From Hyphomicrobiales bacterium (lineage in GTDB: Bacteria > Pseudomonadota > Alphaproteobacteria > Rhizobiales > JACESI01): 64,000 bases of DNA. Under the pieces are notes generated by a model. It had not been told where the DNA came from. It made no database searches and saw only the letters and a list, made by a program, of their open reading frames with translations. Position 1 is the stretch's first letter. Each line of letters starts with the position of its first letter. Shown piece after piece: positions 27,017-36,279 of this stretch. A program made the position numbers and the translations under genes. Location: assembly GCA_039989895.1 (NCBI GenBank), contig JBDXGY010000005.1, positions 310,001 through 374,000 on the forward strand, written 5' to 3'.

Positions 27017-27841
27017 TTACTTAACAATCCAATTAAGATCTCTAATTTCTTTATCAGTGAATAGGTAAAGCTTATCTTTTGGCGTTGCCATCGCCTCTAT
27101 CCACGCTTTTGGGTCAACTCCCATTTGCACCAGAAGCTGCTGGGCTTCAGCGCTTATGGCCTGCGCATTGGCTATACCCTGTTGTAGTGTGCCGATCGCG
27201 CTATCACTCGTAAAAATCTGATGCACACCAAGAGCTGCTGGTTTTGTAATGGTTCGTTTGACACCACCAGAAAAAACAAGCGGGCAAGACGACGCACAAT
27301 AACCATGCTTGGTGATAACCGTATTCATTCGCCTCTCGCGAATGAAGCGTGACATCTCAATGGCATCTCGCACTGAGCCCCCTGGTGAATGGAGGTAAAG
27401 CGTTTTAACGCCGCCCAACTCTTCTTGACTTGCCACAAATTCTTCAAACCGTATGGCCGTGCCAGCTTCAATAAAACCGACAGCGGTCACGATGCCTTTA
27501 CCAGCTGAATGAAAAGTCATCGTTCCGCTTAACAAACCATCCGCACGCCCTGGTACACCTGGCAGACTTACACGACCTCCGGGACCAAAATCCACAGTTG
27601 TTTGTGGTGAATAACGTCGAACTTGGTCGTCTTTACGCGCGGGTTGGATCGGGCTTGAGGTTTCAGACGGGCGTAAAAATGGAATATCCAACGGCACCTT
27701 TTGTCCGGTAAGCGTTCGATAATCAATCAACAACACGCCAAGAACACCAGCGAGAAGAACACCAAAAAGTAAGGTCAACACCATCTCTTCGCCGCTAAAT
27801 TTTGGTTTATACTCTTCCTCGTCTACAGGTGCATGCGCCAT
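27017..27841 (-). CDS. Membrane-anchored ClpP/SDH-fold serine protease-like protein
   Basis: About 274 residues from ATG 27841, with AGGG 10 bases before it; longer starts (27886) overlap the upstream gene. A short charged N-terminus precedes one membrane helix (MVLTLLFGVLLAGVLGVLLI). After a Pro-rich linker comes a domain of the ClpP/crotonase type, as in COG3904: TLYLHSPGGSVRDAIEMSRFIRE, ITKHGYCASSCPLVFSGG with the probable nucleophile Ser, and ALGVHQIF with a possible catalytic His. The topology suggests a periplasmic peptidase. It follows an unknown membrane protein gene by 10 bases, so the two likely act together. Substrate unknown. Confidence 0.75.
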   Translation of the reverse strand: MAHAPVDEEEYKPKFSGEEMVLTLLFGVLLAGVLGVLLIDYRTLTGQKVPLDIPFLRPSETSSPIQPARKDDQVRRYSPQTTVDFGPGGRVSLPGVPGRADGLLSGTMTFHSAGKGIVTAVGFIEAGTAIRFEEFVASQEELGGVKTLYLHSPGGSVRDAIEMSRFIRERRMNTVITKHGYCASSCPLVFSGGVKRTITKPAALGVHQIFTSDSAIGTLQQGIANAQAISAEAQQLLVQMGVDPKAWIEAMATPKDKLYLFTDKEIRDLNWIVK

Positions 27842-27851
27842 CTTATCACCC

Positions 27852-29237
27852 TTAGCCTTTTGACCCATCGCGTGCAGGACCATCACCTTTTCGCGACTTC
27901 AAAGATGTGAGTTTCGTCACGCTGGATTGTTCAATTTCTTCAGCATTAAGAGCTGGCTCTTTTGTTTTGGCAACAAGAGGTTCTGGGGTTGGCTCTTTTT
28001 CTGACTCCTGAGGTCGTTTTCCTGGATTTTTTGACTGATCAATATGCTGCACCAAAGCTGAAGGTAATTTGTCATAAAGGCGGAGAGCACGGTTTAGCTC
28101 ACTAACCGTGACATGATTTTCATCGAGGTCATGTCCTTCTTCACGACGAATAGACGCCTGAACGCCTGACAGAATAAGGATCAAAACGCCTGGTAAAAGA
28201 TCGATTGAAATCGCGCCAGCCCAACTTGGCAAGAAATCTTCAGCATAGAGCAAAACAGCTTCAGCTGTTGAGAGTGGTTTAAACCGCAACGGCTGAACCG
28301 GGTCGCGTGCTAAAATTTCATCTGCCGCTCTAGATAAAGCAGATGACTGGGCTTTGATCGCTTTTTCCACACGCCCGACCACAGCATCTTGGCGGGTGGC
28401 AAGATCAACATTACCAGCACTGCCCCCATCGGAAACTGGGGCTACAAAGGTCGCGCCCAGATCATCGGCGGCTCGCTTCACAGAAGGAGCAATGGATGTT
28501 TGCTGCAAAGCTGTAATGATGCCGGCAAGCGCGACAGCTTCTTCTGAAAAAGCAATACTGCGGTCATCGATCGGACCAAAGCTTGAGACAATTTTTCGCA
28601 TTTGCCCAAGACGGCGCCCGCCTTGATCGTAGAGCGCATCGGATGCTGTACGTGCTGTGCGAACCTCGACACCAAGACCCTCAAGTTGTGATGACATTTG
28701 TCGTAATAACTGCACCACGGTCCCGCTTCCCGATGTGCCAGTCAATGAACCGCTGGCTCGTTCTTCTTGGCCAAGACGCTGAAACCGTTCTGCAGCAAGT
28801 TCGATATCGGGCAAAAGACTTTGAGCTGCCAGTGCATTATTATGCGCCTTGTTCAGCCGTGCTTGATAATCTTCTGTGGTATTGGCCAAATGCTGCTCAA
28901 GAGCCGCACCACCCGCAAGGGCTGCTGCATTCAGCCATGATGACATGGCAATAATCATCGCACTACCAAGCAACATTGCGAAAAGAAGAAGCCGCCGTGT
29001 GCCACCATCGCGGATATGCGGTGCAAACTGGATGAGATAGGACCAAAAGGCATAAATACCAACGGAAACCGCCGTTGCGTAAACCACAGCACCAAAGAAA
29101 ACGGACGCACCGGTGCCCTGCAGTAAGCCGCGCACGCCCAAGTAGGTGTAGACACCACTGGCGAGTGCAAGAATGGCTAGGGTTATTTTCGTTGTCAGTT
29201 CAAGGCGAATGATGCCACGACGCAAAACCTGAGACAT
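27852..29237 (-). CDS. Membrane protein of unknown function with coiled-coil region
   Basis: A 461-residue protein I cannot assign to a family. Three N-terminal membrane helices (about residues 15-40, 45-70 and 83-110) are followed by a long Ala/Gln/Arg-rich helical region (about 115-305) with heptad-like character. A fourth membrane helix lies near 330-360 (WAGAISIDLLPGVLILILSGV), and a Lys/Glu/Pro-rich tail follows. This looks like a membrane scaffold with a large extracytoplasmic helical domain. Directly downstream on the same strand, 10 bases on, is the ClpP-like protease gene, so it may be that enzyme's partner or adaptor. Confidence 0.65.
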   Translation of the reverse strand: MSQVLRRGIIRLELTTKITLAILALASGVYTYLGVRGLLQGTGASVFFGAVVYATAVSVGIYAFWSYLIQFAPHIRDGGTRRLLLFAMLLGSAMIIAMSSWLNAAALAGGAALEQHLANTTEDYQARLNKAHNNALAAQSLLPDIELAAERFQRLGQEERASGSLTGTSGSGTVVQLLRQMSSQLEGLGVEVRTARTASDALYDQGGRRLGQMRKIVSSFGPIDDRSIAFSEEAVALAGIITALQQTSIAPSVKRAADDLGATFVAPVSDGGSAGNVDLATRQDAVVGRVEKAIKAQSSALSRAADEILARDPVQPLRFKPLSTAEAVLLYAEDFLPSWAGAISIDLLPGVLILILSGVQASIRREEGHDLDENHVTVSELNRALRLYDKLPSALVQHIDQSKNPGKRPQESEKEPTPEPLVAKTKEPALNAEEIEQSSVTKLTSLKSRKGDGPARDGSKG

Positions 29238-29457
29238 TATCTATCCTTATGTTTTAAGCCTACAAAGATATTTACCGATAATTTAGGCGAAAAATGGTTC
29301 TAACGCTGCTTTAATTTTAATACTTCGTTAAACATCGTAAACGAACGAAAAATTAAACAAACACAATCGGCCTGATTGTGCATTGCAATATAGCTCTGTA
29401 TATAGGTGTTATTGAACTAATTTCTCTTCATTACTTTCAATTGAAAGCAGTAAAACT

Positions 29458-30522
29458 ATGCCAAGCACACGCAAAAAAAGACACGTCAAGTCCATTAATC
29501 TTGCTCTCCAAGGCGGCGGTTCACACGGAGCTTTCACTTGGGGTATTTTGGACCGAATGTTTGAAGACGACAGGCTTTGGATAGACGCCATCAGCGGTAC
29601 AAGTGCAGGTGCCGTCAATGCTGTAGTTGCCGCACAAGGCATGCATGAAGGTCAAGCGCCAGCCGCGCGCGAGGCCCTGAGAACATTTTGGAAAGCGGTT
29701 AGTGACGCAGGAAAACTAAGCCCACTCAAGACAACACCCTTTGATGCGGCCCTAGGCAACTGGGGTCTCGACAAGTCACCGATGTATCTTTTCCTTGATA
29801 TGATGCAACGTGTGGCTTCGCCTTATGACTTGAACCCGCTTAATATTAATCCGTTTCGCACAATGATTGAAGATTTGATTGATTTTGAAAAAGTGCGAGC
29901 CTGCAAAGATCTCGGTATTTTTATCTCGGCGACCAATGTAGAAACCGGGCGCGGTCGAGTCTTCAAACGTGACGAGATCAATGCTGATGTTATTATGGCA
30001 TCAACGTGCTTGCCGTTTATCTATCAGGCCGTAGAAATTGACGGGCAACACTATTGGGACGGCGGCTATATGGGCAATCCACCGCTGGTTCCTCTTCTAA
30101 GCAATGCCGATTCCTCAGACATCGTTGTTATTCAAATTAATCCTACAAAACGGGAAGGTGTGCCGCAAACAGCACGTGAAATTTTAAACCGCGTCAATGA
30201 AATCACTTTCAATTCATCTCTCATCCACGAATTGCGCGGCATTGATTATATTAACCAGCTACTCGAAAGCGGCGCAGTTTCTGATGAGCTTCATCGCAAA
30301 GTTAATATTCATATCATGGGCGGCGGGCATAACATGGAGGCATTGGATGCATCGTCAAAGCTCAACACAGACTGGGCTTTCCTAACGCATCTATTCGATA
30401 GAGGGCGTGAGGTTGCAGATCTATGGCTAAAGGATCATTTTGACGATATAGAACACCGCTCTTCCGTTGATATTTGCTCTATGTTCTCAGATGTTGGCTC
30501 TTTACCCATCAGTACAAAGTAA
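29458..30522 (+). CDS. Patatin-like phospholipase
   Basis: A 354-residue patatin-fold lipid acyl hydrolase. It has the oxyanion loop LALQGGGSHGAFTWGILDRM, the nucleophile elbow GTSAGAVNAV with the catalytic Ser, and the catalytic Asp in YWDGGYMGNPPL. Bacterial relatives include predicted acyl esterases of the RssA type and secreted phospholipases. No signal peptide is seen; the N-terminus is basic (PSTRKKRHVK), so it is probably cytoplasmic. It is solitary: the unknown membrane gene diverges on one side and a TadE-like gene follows after 129 bases. Substrate unknown. Confidence 0.9.
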   Translation: MPSTRKKRHVKSINLALQGGGSHGAFTWGILDRMFEDDRLWIDAISGTSAGAVNAVVAAQGMHEGQAPAAREALRTFWKAVSDAGKLSPLKTTPFDAALGNWGLDKSPMYLFLDMMQRVASPYDLNPLNINPFRTMIEDLIDFEKVRACKDLGIFISATNVETGRGRVFKRDEINADVIMASTCLPFIYQAVEIDGQHYWDGGYMGNPPLVPLLSNADSSDIVVIQINPTKREGVPQTAREILNRVNEITFNSSLIHELRGIDYINQLLESGAVSDELHRKVNIHIMGGGHNMEALDASSKLNTDWAFLTHLFDRGREVADLWLKDHFDDIEHRSSVDICSMFSDVGSLPISTK

Positions 30523-30651
30523 CAAGCCAAACTAATTTATAACTAATGAATAGTTATCAGAAACATCGAAAAATAAACCCACCTATAAACATAATTTTTA
30601 TTCATATGAGTTATAAATAATCCAAACAAATATGGGTGGTTGCATATTATT

Positions 30652-31179
30652 ATGAGAAAAAGCATTCAAAAATTAGCCTCGAACACTCGTGGTGCTACAG
30701 CAGTAGAATTTGCAGTATTAGCTCTGCCATTCTTTGCATTGATAATTGGCACAATACAGCTCGGCATCATCTTTCTGGCGAACCAGACGCTGGATGAAGC
30801 CGTTGATGTAGCCGCTCGAGAAATACAAACCGGTCAAATCACTCAAACGGGCGGAACTCTTAGTGATTTTAGACGTGACGTGTGTGATCGCGTAACACTG
30901 ATATCCGATTGTGAAAACCAAATGCTGTTATCGGTACAATCATTTGTAGACTTTGATGCTGTGGATCAAGCACAGACTGCGGGTGATCTATATACTCCCA
31001 ATGGAAGGCCCGTAATCGTGGACGGCACTTTTGAACCTGGGCAAGGCGGAGAAATCGTCGTTGTTAGTGCTTCCGTATTCATCCCAATTGTTGCTGGTGA
31101 CGTCTTGCCAGGCGTGAGTGGTAATGGACTACAGCTATCAACAAGCCTAGCGTTCCAGAACGAGTTATTCAGCGACTAA
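30652..31179 (+). CDS. TadE-like pseudopilin
   Basis: About 175 residues from ATG 30652 (the frame also has TTG 30640). The N-terminus, NTRGATAVEFAVLALPFFALIIGTIQLGIIFL, is the TadE signature: a short basic leader, Gly before the hydrophobic stretch, and a Glu at position 5 of the mature form, as processed by the TadV/CpaA prepilin peptidase. TadE-type minor pseudopilins help assemble Flp pili for tight adherence. A second TadE-like gene follows 62 bases downstream. No other tad/cpa gene is nearby, so these work with a system encoded elsewhere. Confidence 0.85.
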   Translation: MRKSIQKLASNTRGATAVEFAVLALPFFALIIGTIQLGIIFLANQTLDEAVDVAAREIQTGQITQTGGTLSDFRRDVCDRVTLISDCENQMLLSVQSFVDFDAVDQAQTAGDLYTPNGRPVIVDGTFEPGQGGEIVVVSASVFIPIVAGDVLPGVSGNGLQLSTSLAFQNELFSD

Positions 31180-31241
31180 ACCACTATCATAAGCAATACA
31201 TACAATTTGCTAAATAATAGCATTTAGGAAAAGGAACGCCG

Positions 31242-31787
31242 ATGTTCTTCAATCTATTCAAAAAAATTCCAGCTAAAAGAAACTCGCTCTCAAAAGACCA
31301 ACGCGGTATAGCGGCTGTCGAATTTGCACTTGTGGTGCCAATTATTGTGATCTTGTTGCTCGGTAGTATCGATGCTGTTTTTGCTTTGACCGCCAAGCGC
31401 AAGGTGTCTTTGGCGACCCACTCCATGGCAGATATTGCAGCGCGCGAAACAGCTTTGGATAGCACTGACCGTCAAGCGCTCTCAGAACTCGGCAAGGTGA
31501 TTATGACACCTAATGACGTTACTCTTGCTAACATCATTATTACTGGTGCTTTGGTTGATTCTAACGGCACAACAGCCACTGTTGATTGGAGTGAAGGATT
31601 TGGACCTAGCGCATTAGCACCGCCTATTAACTCAAAAATCAATCTGCCGTCAGCATTAACGCCGGGTGTTTTCCTAGTCGTAACAGAAACAACTCTACCT
31701 TATGAAACACTTTCATCGGTCATGTTCAATTTGAGTGAAACTGCTTATTTCCAATCACGCTCAGGACTACCTATTGACGGCACATAA
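31242..31787 (+). CDS. TadE/TadF-like pseudopilin
   Basis: A 181-residue pseudopilin. After a basic leader (FNLFKKIPAKRNSLSKDQ) comes RGIAAVEFALVVPIIVILLLGSIDAVFAL, with the same Gly cleavage site and mature Glu-5 type sequence as its neighbour. The rest is a small exported domain ending in SETAYFQSRSGLPIDGT. Together with the gene before it this forms a two-gene minor pseudopilin unit for a Flp-type pilus. AAAGGAA upstream of ATG 31242 is a fair ribosome site. A hairpin with T-rich tail follows at 31805. Confidence 0.82.
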   Translation: MFFNLFKKIPAKRNSLSKDQRGIAAVEFALVVPIIVILLLGSIDAVFALTAKRKVSLATHSMADIAARETALDSTDRQALSELGKVIMTPNDVTLANIIITGALVDSNGTTATVDWSEGFGPSALAPPINSKINLPSALTPGVFLVVTETTLPYETLSSVMFNLSETAYFQSRSGLPIDGT

Positions 31788-31804
31788 TTTATCAAGTCCA
31801 CGTT

Positions 31805-31834
31805 AGAAAGAGATCAACCCTCTTTCTTCTTTTC
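31805..31834 (+). terminator. Rho-independent terminator after the TadE-like pair
   Basis: The arms AGAAAGAG (31805-31812) and CTCTTTCT (31820-31827) pair perfectly around a 7-base loop and are followed by TCTTTTC. It lies 18 bases after the second pseudopilin stop and overlaps the stop codon of the converging binding-protein gene. On the minus strand there is no T-run, so it acts for the plus strand. Confidence 0.65.
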
Positions 31835-32908
31835 GATAATTTTGGCCAAGGGTGAAAAATCTTTTTCTTCTATCAAAGTAAAACCACCTGAAAGCACTGG
31901 AGAAATCGCATCATAAGCGGCGCGATTTTTTTCATGTAGATTGGTCAAAAAATCACGTAGCAACTCCTTTAAAGGCGTTGGCAGATCAGATCGAATAACA
32001 TGAGGCGCGTTGGGCACCATTTTAGATCGCCACACAACACGCATATCCGTGCTTTTCGCAAGCTCAGTTACAACAATGAGATGTTTGAGCGTACCGCTAG
32101 AATAGCCGGATTTCAGATCGCCCTGCAAACTTGACCACCCTATGGAAGCATCAGCCTCACCGGCTGTAATTTTCCGCCATCCCTCAACAGGGTTTGCAAC
32201 ATCAATAAGCTCGCCAAGATCGTCTGATTTATCATACCCTGCCTCTTTGAAATTACTCAAAGGCAAAAGTCGCGTTATTGTTGCAGGCGGCGCGGGCACG
32301 GCAAGCCTTTTTCCTTTTAAATCACTCAAGGTTTTGACCTTGCCGCTGAATGGGGCAAGAACGACGGCATGCACACCAGAAGCACCCACATGATCTTTCG
32401 GTACCGCAAGCGGCTCGACGCATTTACACACGGCTTGAAGCGTTATGTAGGATGATGCAGAATGAAGCGCGTATTGCACACGACGATCAGCCTGAAGTTT
32501 AATCAGCTGGTCCAATGTACGAACAGCTCGATAGGCAACCTTTAGTCCACTCGTGCCCTGCAAGGCTAAACGGAAAGGCTCCAGTTGGCGGCGTTGACGC
32601 TTTTCGTCACCGTCAATCAAATACCCAATTGTCAACACACCAACACCATCGCGCCAGTCCGCCTTCAATTCTTGAATAACGCCTTCCCCCACTTCACCTT
32701 TCTTGGTGGTCGAGGTAATAATTGAATCATCAAATGTCTGGTCAGGATCAAATAGCTCGGGTTCTTGAATTAATTCAATAACCTCATCCAGCTCTCTGCC
32801 TTCTTCTGTATTCTCTTTTCCATCCTGCGCTTTGAGCGGCAAAACAACCGCAAAGCAAATAATAACCGCGCTTAAAAAAGGTGAGATTGTTTTTTTCAAA
32901 CAGGTCAT
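31814..32908 (-). CDS. PhnD-like periplasmic substrate-binding protein
   Basis: A 364-residue exported protein. The N-terminus (KKTISPFLSAVIICFAVVLPLKAQDG) is a signal peptide. The body has the type-2 periplasmic binding fold of the PhnD / phosphonate-phosphite class: VLTIGYLIDGDEKRQRRQLEPFRLALQGTSGLKV, then LAPFSGKVKTLSDLKGKRLAVPAPPATITRLLPL and DASIGWSSLQGDLKSG. No ABC permease or ATPase gene is adjacent, so it may serve sensing or another transporter. It follows a phosphomannomutase gene by 11 bases on the same strand, which may mean co-transcription. Ligand unknown. Confidence 0.75.
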   Translation of the reverse strand: MTCLKKTISPFLSAVIICFAVVLPLKAQDGKENTEEGRELDEVIELIQEPELFDPDQTFDDSIITSTTKKGEVGEGVIQELKADWRDGVGVLTIGYLIDGDEKRQRRQLEPFRLALQGTSGLKVAYRAVRTLDQLIKLQADRRVQYALHSASSYITLQAVCKCVEPLAVPKDHVGASGVHAVVLAPFSGKVKTLSDLKGKRLAVPAPPATITRLLPLSNFKEAGYDKSDDLGELIDVANPVEGWRKITAGEADASIGWSSLQGDLKSGYSSGTLKHLIVVTELAKSTDMRVVWRSKMVPNAPHVIRSDLPTPLKELLRDFLTNLHEKNRAAYDAISPVLSGGFTLIEEKDFSPLAKIIEKKKEG

Positions 32909-32919
32909 AGATCAATACC

Positions 32920-34419
32920 CTAGATTGTCTGGTTATAGGCGCCAACACCCTCATTTTCACGCAGCACACCATCAACGATGTGAAACATTTCATGCAGTCG
33001 CGCTTCAGACACTGGACTTTCAACAACGACAACAAGTTCCGGTTTGTTCGACGACGCGCGCACTAAGCCCCATGTGCCATCTTCTGCAACCATACGAACG
33101 CCATTCACGGTAATCAAATCAACGATATTTTGACCATTGATTTTCTCCCCGTTCGCCTTCATCTGTTCAAAGCGCGCGACCACTTTATCAATTACACCAT
33201 ATTTTTTTTCATCGTCACATGTGGGCGACATGGTAGGCGACCCCCACGTTTTGGGAAGTGCACGACCTAGGTCAGCCATGGTGCGCTCAGGATTACGATC
33301 CAACATATCAAGAACTGCTAATGCTGAAACCAGACCATCATCATAGCCGCGGCCAATAGGGGCATTAAAGAAATAATGGCCTGATTTTTCAAATCCTGCC
33401 AAAGCCTGCAATTCATTCACACGACGTTTGATATATGAATGACCCGTTTTCCAGTAATCTGTCGTTACATTGTTCTCTATCAAAACCGGATCGGTATGGA
33501 ATAATCCTGTAGATTTCACATCCACGACAAATGTAGCATCAGCATGAATAGCTGACAGATCACGCGCAAGCATGACGCCCACTTTGTCAGCAAAAATTTC
33601 TTCACCTTCATTATCAACAACACCGCACCGATCGCCATCGCCATCGAAACCAAGGCCCACCTCTGCCCCATTGTCCAAAACTGCATCGCGGATTGCGTGT
33701 AGCATTTTCATGTCTTCAGGGTTGGGATTATAGCGCGGAAATGTATGGTCAAGCTCAGCATCAAGAGGGATCACATCCGCGCCAATGTCAGACAAAATTT
33801 GAGGAGCAAAAGCGCCAGCCGTGCCATTGCCACAGGCTGCCACCACTTTGATGGGGCGTTTTAATTTAGGTCGCGCGGTCAAGTCTTTTGCATAGCGTTC
33901 ACCAAAATTAGCAACGAACTCATAGGAGCCGCAGCCCTTTAAATTGAGCTTGTTTGTCAAAACTATATCGCGCAATCGGCTCATTTCATCCGGCCCAAAG
34001 GTCAGTGGGCGATTAACGCCCATTTTGACGCCGGTCCAGCCATTTTCATTATGCGATGCCGTCACCATGGCAACAGCAGCAACATCAAGCTCAAATTGAG
34101 CAAAATATGCCATCGGCGATAAAGCCAAGCCTATATCATAAACCTTGATGCCTGCCGCCATCAGCCCGCTCGTCAACGCAATCTTGATGGACGCGGAATA
34201 GCTTCTGTAATCATGGCCAACAACAATTTCAGGTTTGATGCCCATTTCATGCATGACGGTGCCAATACCTGCGCCAAGCATCTGAATGCCCATGATGTTG
34301 ATTTCATCACCAAACAACCATCGCGCATCATATTCGCGAAAACCTGTCGGCTTGACCATGGGAATTGTTTCAAACTCCAATGTATTTGGAGAAAGTTTGG
34401 CAACAGGATTAGGAAACAT
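32920..34419 (-). CDS. manB: Phosphomannomutase / phosphoglucomutase (ManB/AlgC type)
   Basis: A 499-residue alpha-D-phosphohexomutase. In order it shows the N-terminal FREYDARWLFG, VGHDYRSYSASIKIAL, the active-site Ser loop VTASHNENGWTGVKMG, the metal-binding loop GLGFDGDGDRCGVVDNEG and the sugar-binding GHSYIKRRVNE / KSGHYFFNA, then a phosphate-contact domain with VRASSNKPELVVVVES. The enzyme interconverts mannose-6-P and mannose-1-P (and glucose equivalents), supplying GDP-mannose and related sugars for surface glycans. The length is slightly above the usual 460. The binding-protein gene follows after 11 bases. Confidence 0.93.
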   Translation of the reverse strand: MFPNPVAKLSPNTLEFETIPMVKPTGFREYDARWLFGDEINIMGIQMLGAGIGTVMHEMGIKPEIVVGHDYRSYSASIKIALTSGLMAAGIKVYDIGLALSPMAYFAQFELDVAAVAMVTASHNENGWTGVKMGVNRPLTFGPDEMSRLRDIVLTNKLNLKGCGSYEFVANFGERYAKDLTARPKLKRPIKVVAACGNGTAGAFAPQILSDIGADVIPLDAELDHTFPRYNPNPEDMKMLHAIRDAVLDNGAEVGLGFDGDGDRCGVVDNEGEEIFADKVGVMLARDLSAIHADATFVVDVKSTGLFHTDPVLIENNVTTDYWKTGHSYIKRRVNELQALAGFEKSGHYFFNAPIGRGYDDGLVSALAVLDMLDRNPERTMADLGRALPKTWGSPTMSPTCDDEKKYGVIDKVVARFEQMKANGEKINGQNIVDLITVNGVRMVAEDGTWGLVRASSNKPELVVVVESPVSEARLHEMFHIVDGVLRENEGVGAYNQTI

Positions 34420-34556
34420 AGCAGCTCATTTAAAGAGTCAAAGACAGTGAGTCGTCGCTGTAAACCTTAGAGTGAAACAACCATGTGGCGCAAGCGTGCT
34501 GTGCTGCCAATCATTCACAACCCTCAGATGAAACGGTAAAATCTAATTTTCTTTGA

Positions 34557-35123
34557 TTATGGGCGCATAATGAGCGAGCCATCACTCACCTTATATTCTC
34601 GCAGCCGACTCAGGAAACTGTTGCCGAGAAGATTAGCGCCACCCAAAGCCCCTTTTGGTAAGACCCCAGCTCGCACATTGCGGACGAGAATATTTTTGAA
34701 GCGGACGCTATCAAGCATCACAACAGCCATAGCCACCTGTCCATTAGCGGTTGATGCCGTGTGTTTAAAATCTGATTTTTTCAAGCGAATACCAGCCCTT
34801 TGAGCAGACTCATAGCTTAAAGCAACCATCGAGGCACCCGTATCAACTAAAAACGGCGTTCTTGTCCCGTTGATTTTGGCATCAAGATAAAAATGACCGT
34901 TGTTGCCAGCTTTCACACGCACAGCCCGACCCGGCAAAGGCTCTTCTTGCTCGACGTGTTTTACTTCTGTGCGATTAAGCTCGACTGGGAGAGCTGCTTG
35001 TGTCTGAATTTCTTGATTATCCGTACCTTTATCAAGCCTTGGCTCAACATAGTTTAAGACGCCAAAATGAGCGGCAATCGCAACAAAAATTATGCCGCTT
35101 ACCCATTTAATAATCTGGTCCAT
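34557..35123 (-). CDS. Retropepsin-like aspartic protease (TIGR02281 type)
   Basis: About 188 residues from ATG 35123; an upstream ATG at 35168 would add 15 residues. A single N-terminal membrane helix (WVSGIIFVAIAAHFGVLNYV) anchors a periplasmic domain with the aspartic protease motif LVDTGASMVALSYESAQRAGI. The domain also shows NGHFYLDAKINGTRTPF, the usual strand before it, and LLGNSFLSRLREYKVSDGSLIMRP at the end. Only one DTG is present, so it should work as a dimer like retropepsins. The family is common in Alphaproteobacteria; targets are unknown. It is divergent from the DUF547 gene. Confidence 0.85.
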   Translation of the reverse strand: MDQIIKWVSGIIFVAIAAHFGVLNYVEPRLDKGTDNQEIQTQAALPVELNRTEVKHVEQEEPLPGRAVRVKAGNNGHFYLDAKINGTRTPFLVDTGASMVALSYESAQRAGIRLKKSDFKHTASTANGQVAMAVVMLDSVRFKNILVRNVRAGVLPKGALGGANLLGNSFLSRLREYKVSDGSLIMRP

Positions 35124-35379
35124 AGTGTCGCTTTTCCAGTTAAGATAAAACAGTTGGTTAAACACCATAAATCTTAAGCAAAAATCGCATAAAAACCGTT
35201 ACGAACAAAAACAGACTAAATATATCATGAATCACACCTTAACAAATGCTCGCGACAATAACGGCGTAGACTACGATCTAAACCATATGTGATGTGGGGT
35301 GATTGAAAGTGCTTAGTAAATTCTCAGTACAATCATTAGTTATGTAGAAGAAACAATGTTTAAACATTAAGGTACATAT

Positions 35380-36264
35380 ATGCTTCATTCAATCATGCGC
35401 TTCAAGCCATTTGCCGTCATTATTGCGCTTAGTGCTTTGTTCTTATTAGCACTCACAAATTTTCTCACGCCAGCCTTTGCACAAAGCTCTATTGAGCGCT
35501 CCTTTGTGCCCAAATCAAAGCTTGCTGATCAAATTTGGAGGAAACATGATGCCGCATCAAAGATTGTCATCGACCACGCTCCTTGGAGTAAATTTTTAGG
35601 AAAATACGTAAAAACGAACGGACAAGGCGTTAATCTTGTCGCTTATGGTCGTGTCAGCGGCGAAGATAAAGCGGCCTTAAGAAATTATCTTAAATCACTA
35701 CAAGCCGTGGATGTAACGAAACTGAACCGTAACGAACAATATGCGTATTGGCTTAATCTTTATAATGCCAGCACGGTTGGCGTAGCGCTCAAGCATTATC
35801 CGCTTAAATCTATCCGTGACATTAAGAAAAACGCTCTTGATGTATACGGACCATTTAATGATAAAGTCGCTGTTGTAAACGGCAAAAAACTGACGCTGAA
35901 TAAAATTGAGAGCGGCATTGTGCGCCCTATCTGGAACGACCCATTGTTGCATTATGGCTTTAACTGCGCTGCCATCACATGCCCCAACCTTGCTAAAAAA
36001 GCATATACTGGCGCAAAAGTTCGCAGCCAGCTTGGCGCTGCAGCGAAAAAATATATAAACAGTCCAAGAGGCATTAATATCAAGGACGGACAAATTACCG
36101 CGTCAAAAATATATTTTTGGTATGAAGGTGATTTTGGCGGTAGCGAAGCTTCAATTCTCAAGCATATTAGTCGCTATGCAAACGCAGACCTTAAAGCACG
36201 CCTAAAAGGCGCTAAAAAAGTAGACAAATATGTCTACGATTGGGCGCTTAATGACGCTCGTTAG
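35380..36264 (+). CDS. DUF547 family exported protein
   Basis: A 294-residue protein of the DUF547 family. A signal peptide (FAVIIALSALFLLALTNFLTPAFAQ) ends near residue 35. The family core is present: NEQYAYWLNLYNASTVGVALKHYPLKSIRDI, LTLNKIESGIVRPIWNDPLLHYGFNCAAITCPNLAKKAYTG (with the conserved Cys pair and Asn) and YFWYEGDFGGS. Some DUF547 domains resemble cysteine-type transglutaminase folds, but no activity is assigned. AAGG at 35369-35372 precedes ATG 35380. A strong hairpin terminator follows at 36280. Confidence 0.88.
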   Translation: MLHSIMRFKPFAVIIALSALFLLALTNFLTPAFAQSSIERSFVPKSKLADQIWRKHDAASKIVIDHAPWSKFLGKYVKTNGQGVNLVAYGRVSGEDKAALRNYLKSLQAVDVTKLNRNEQYAYWLNLYNASTVGVALKHYPLKSIRDIKKNALDVYGPFNDKVAVVNGKKLTLNKIESGIVRPIWNDPLLHYGFNCAAITCPNLAKKAYTGAKVRSQLGAAAKKYINSPRGINIKDGQITASKIYFWYEGDFGGSEASILKHISRYANADLKARLKGAKKVDKYVYDWALNDAR

Positions 36265-36279
36265 CGCACTTTAAAAGTA

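Noticed and set aside
35229-35294. 21-codon frame upstream of the DUF547 gene
   Set aside because: No ribosome site, terminator or structure supports it, unlike the mini-gene at 41846.
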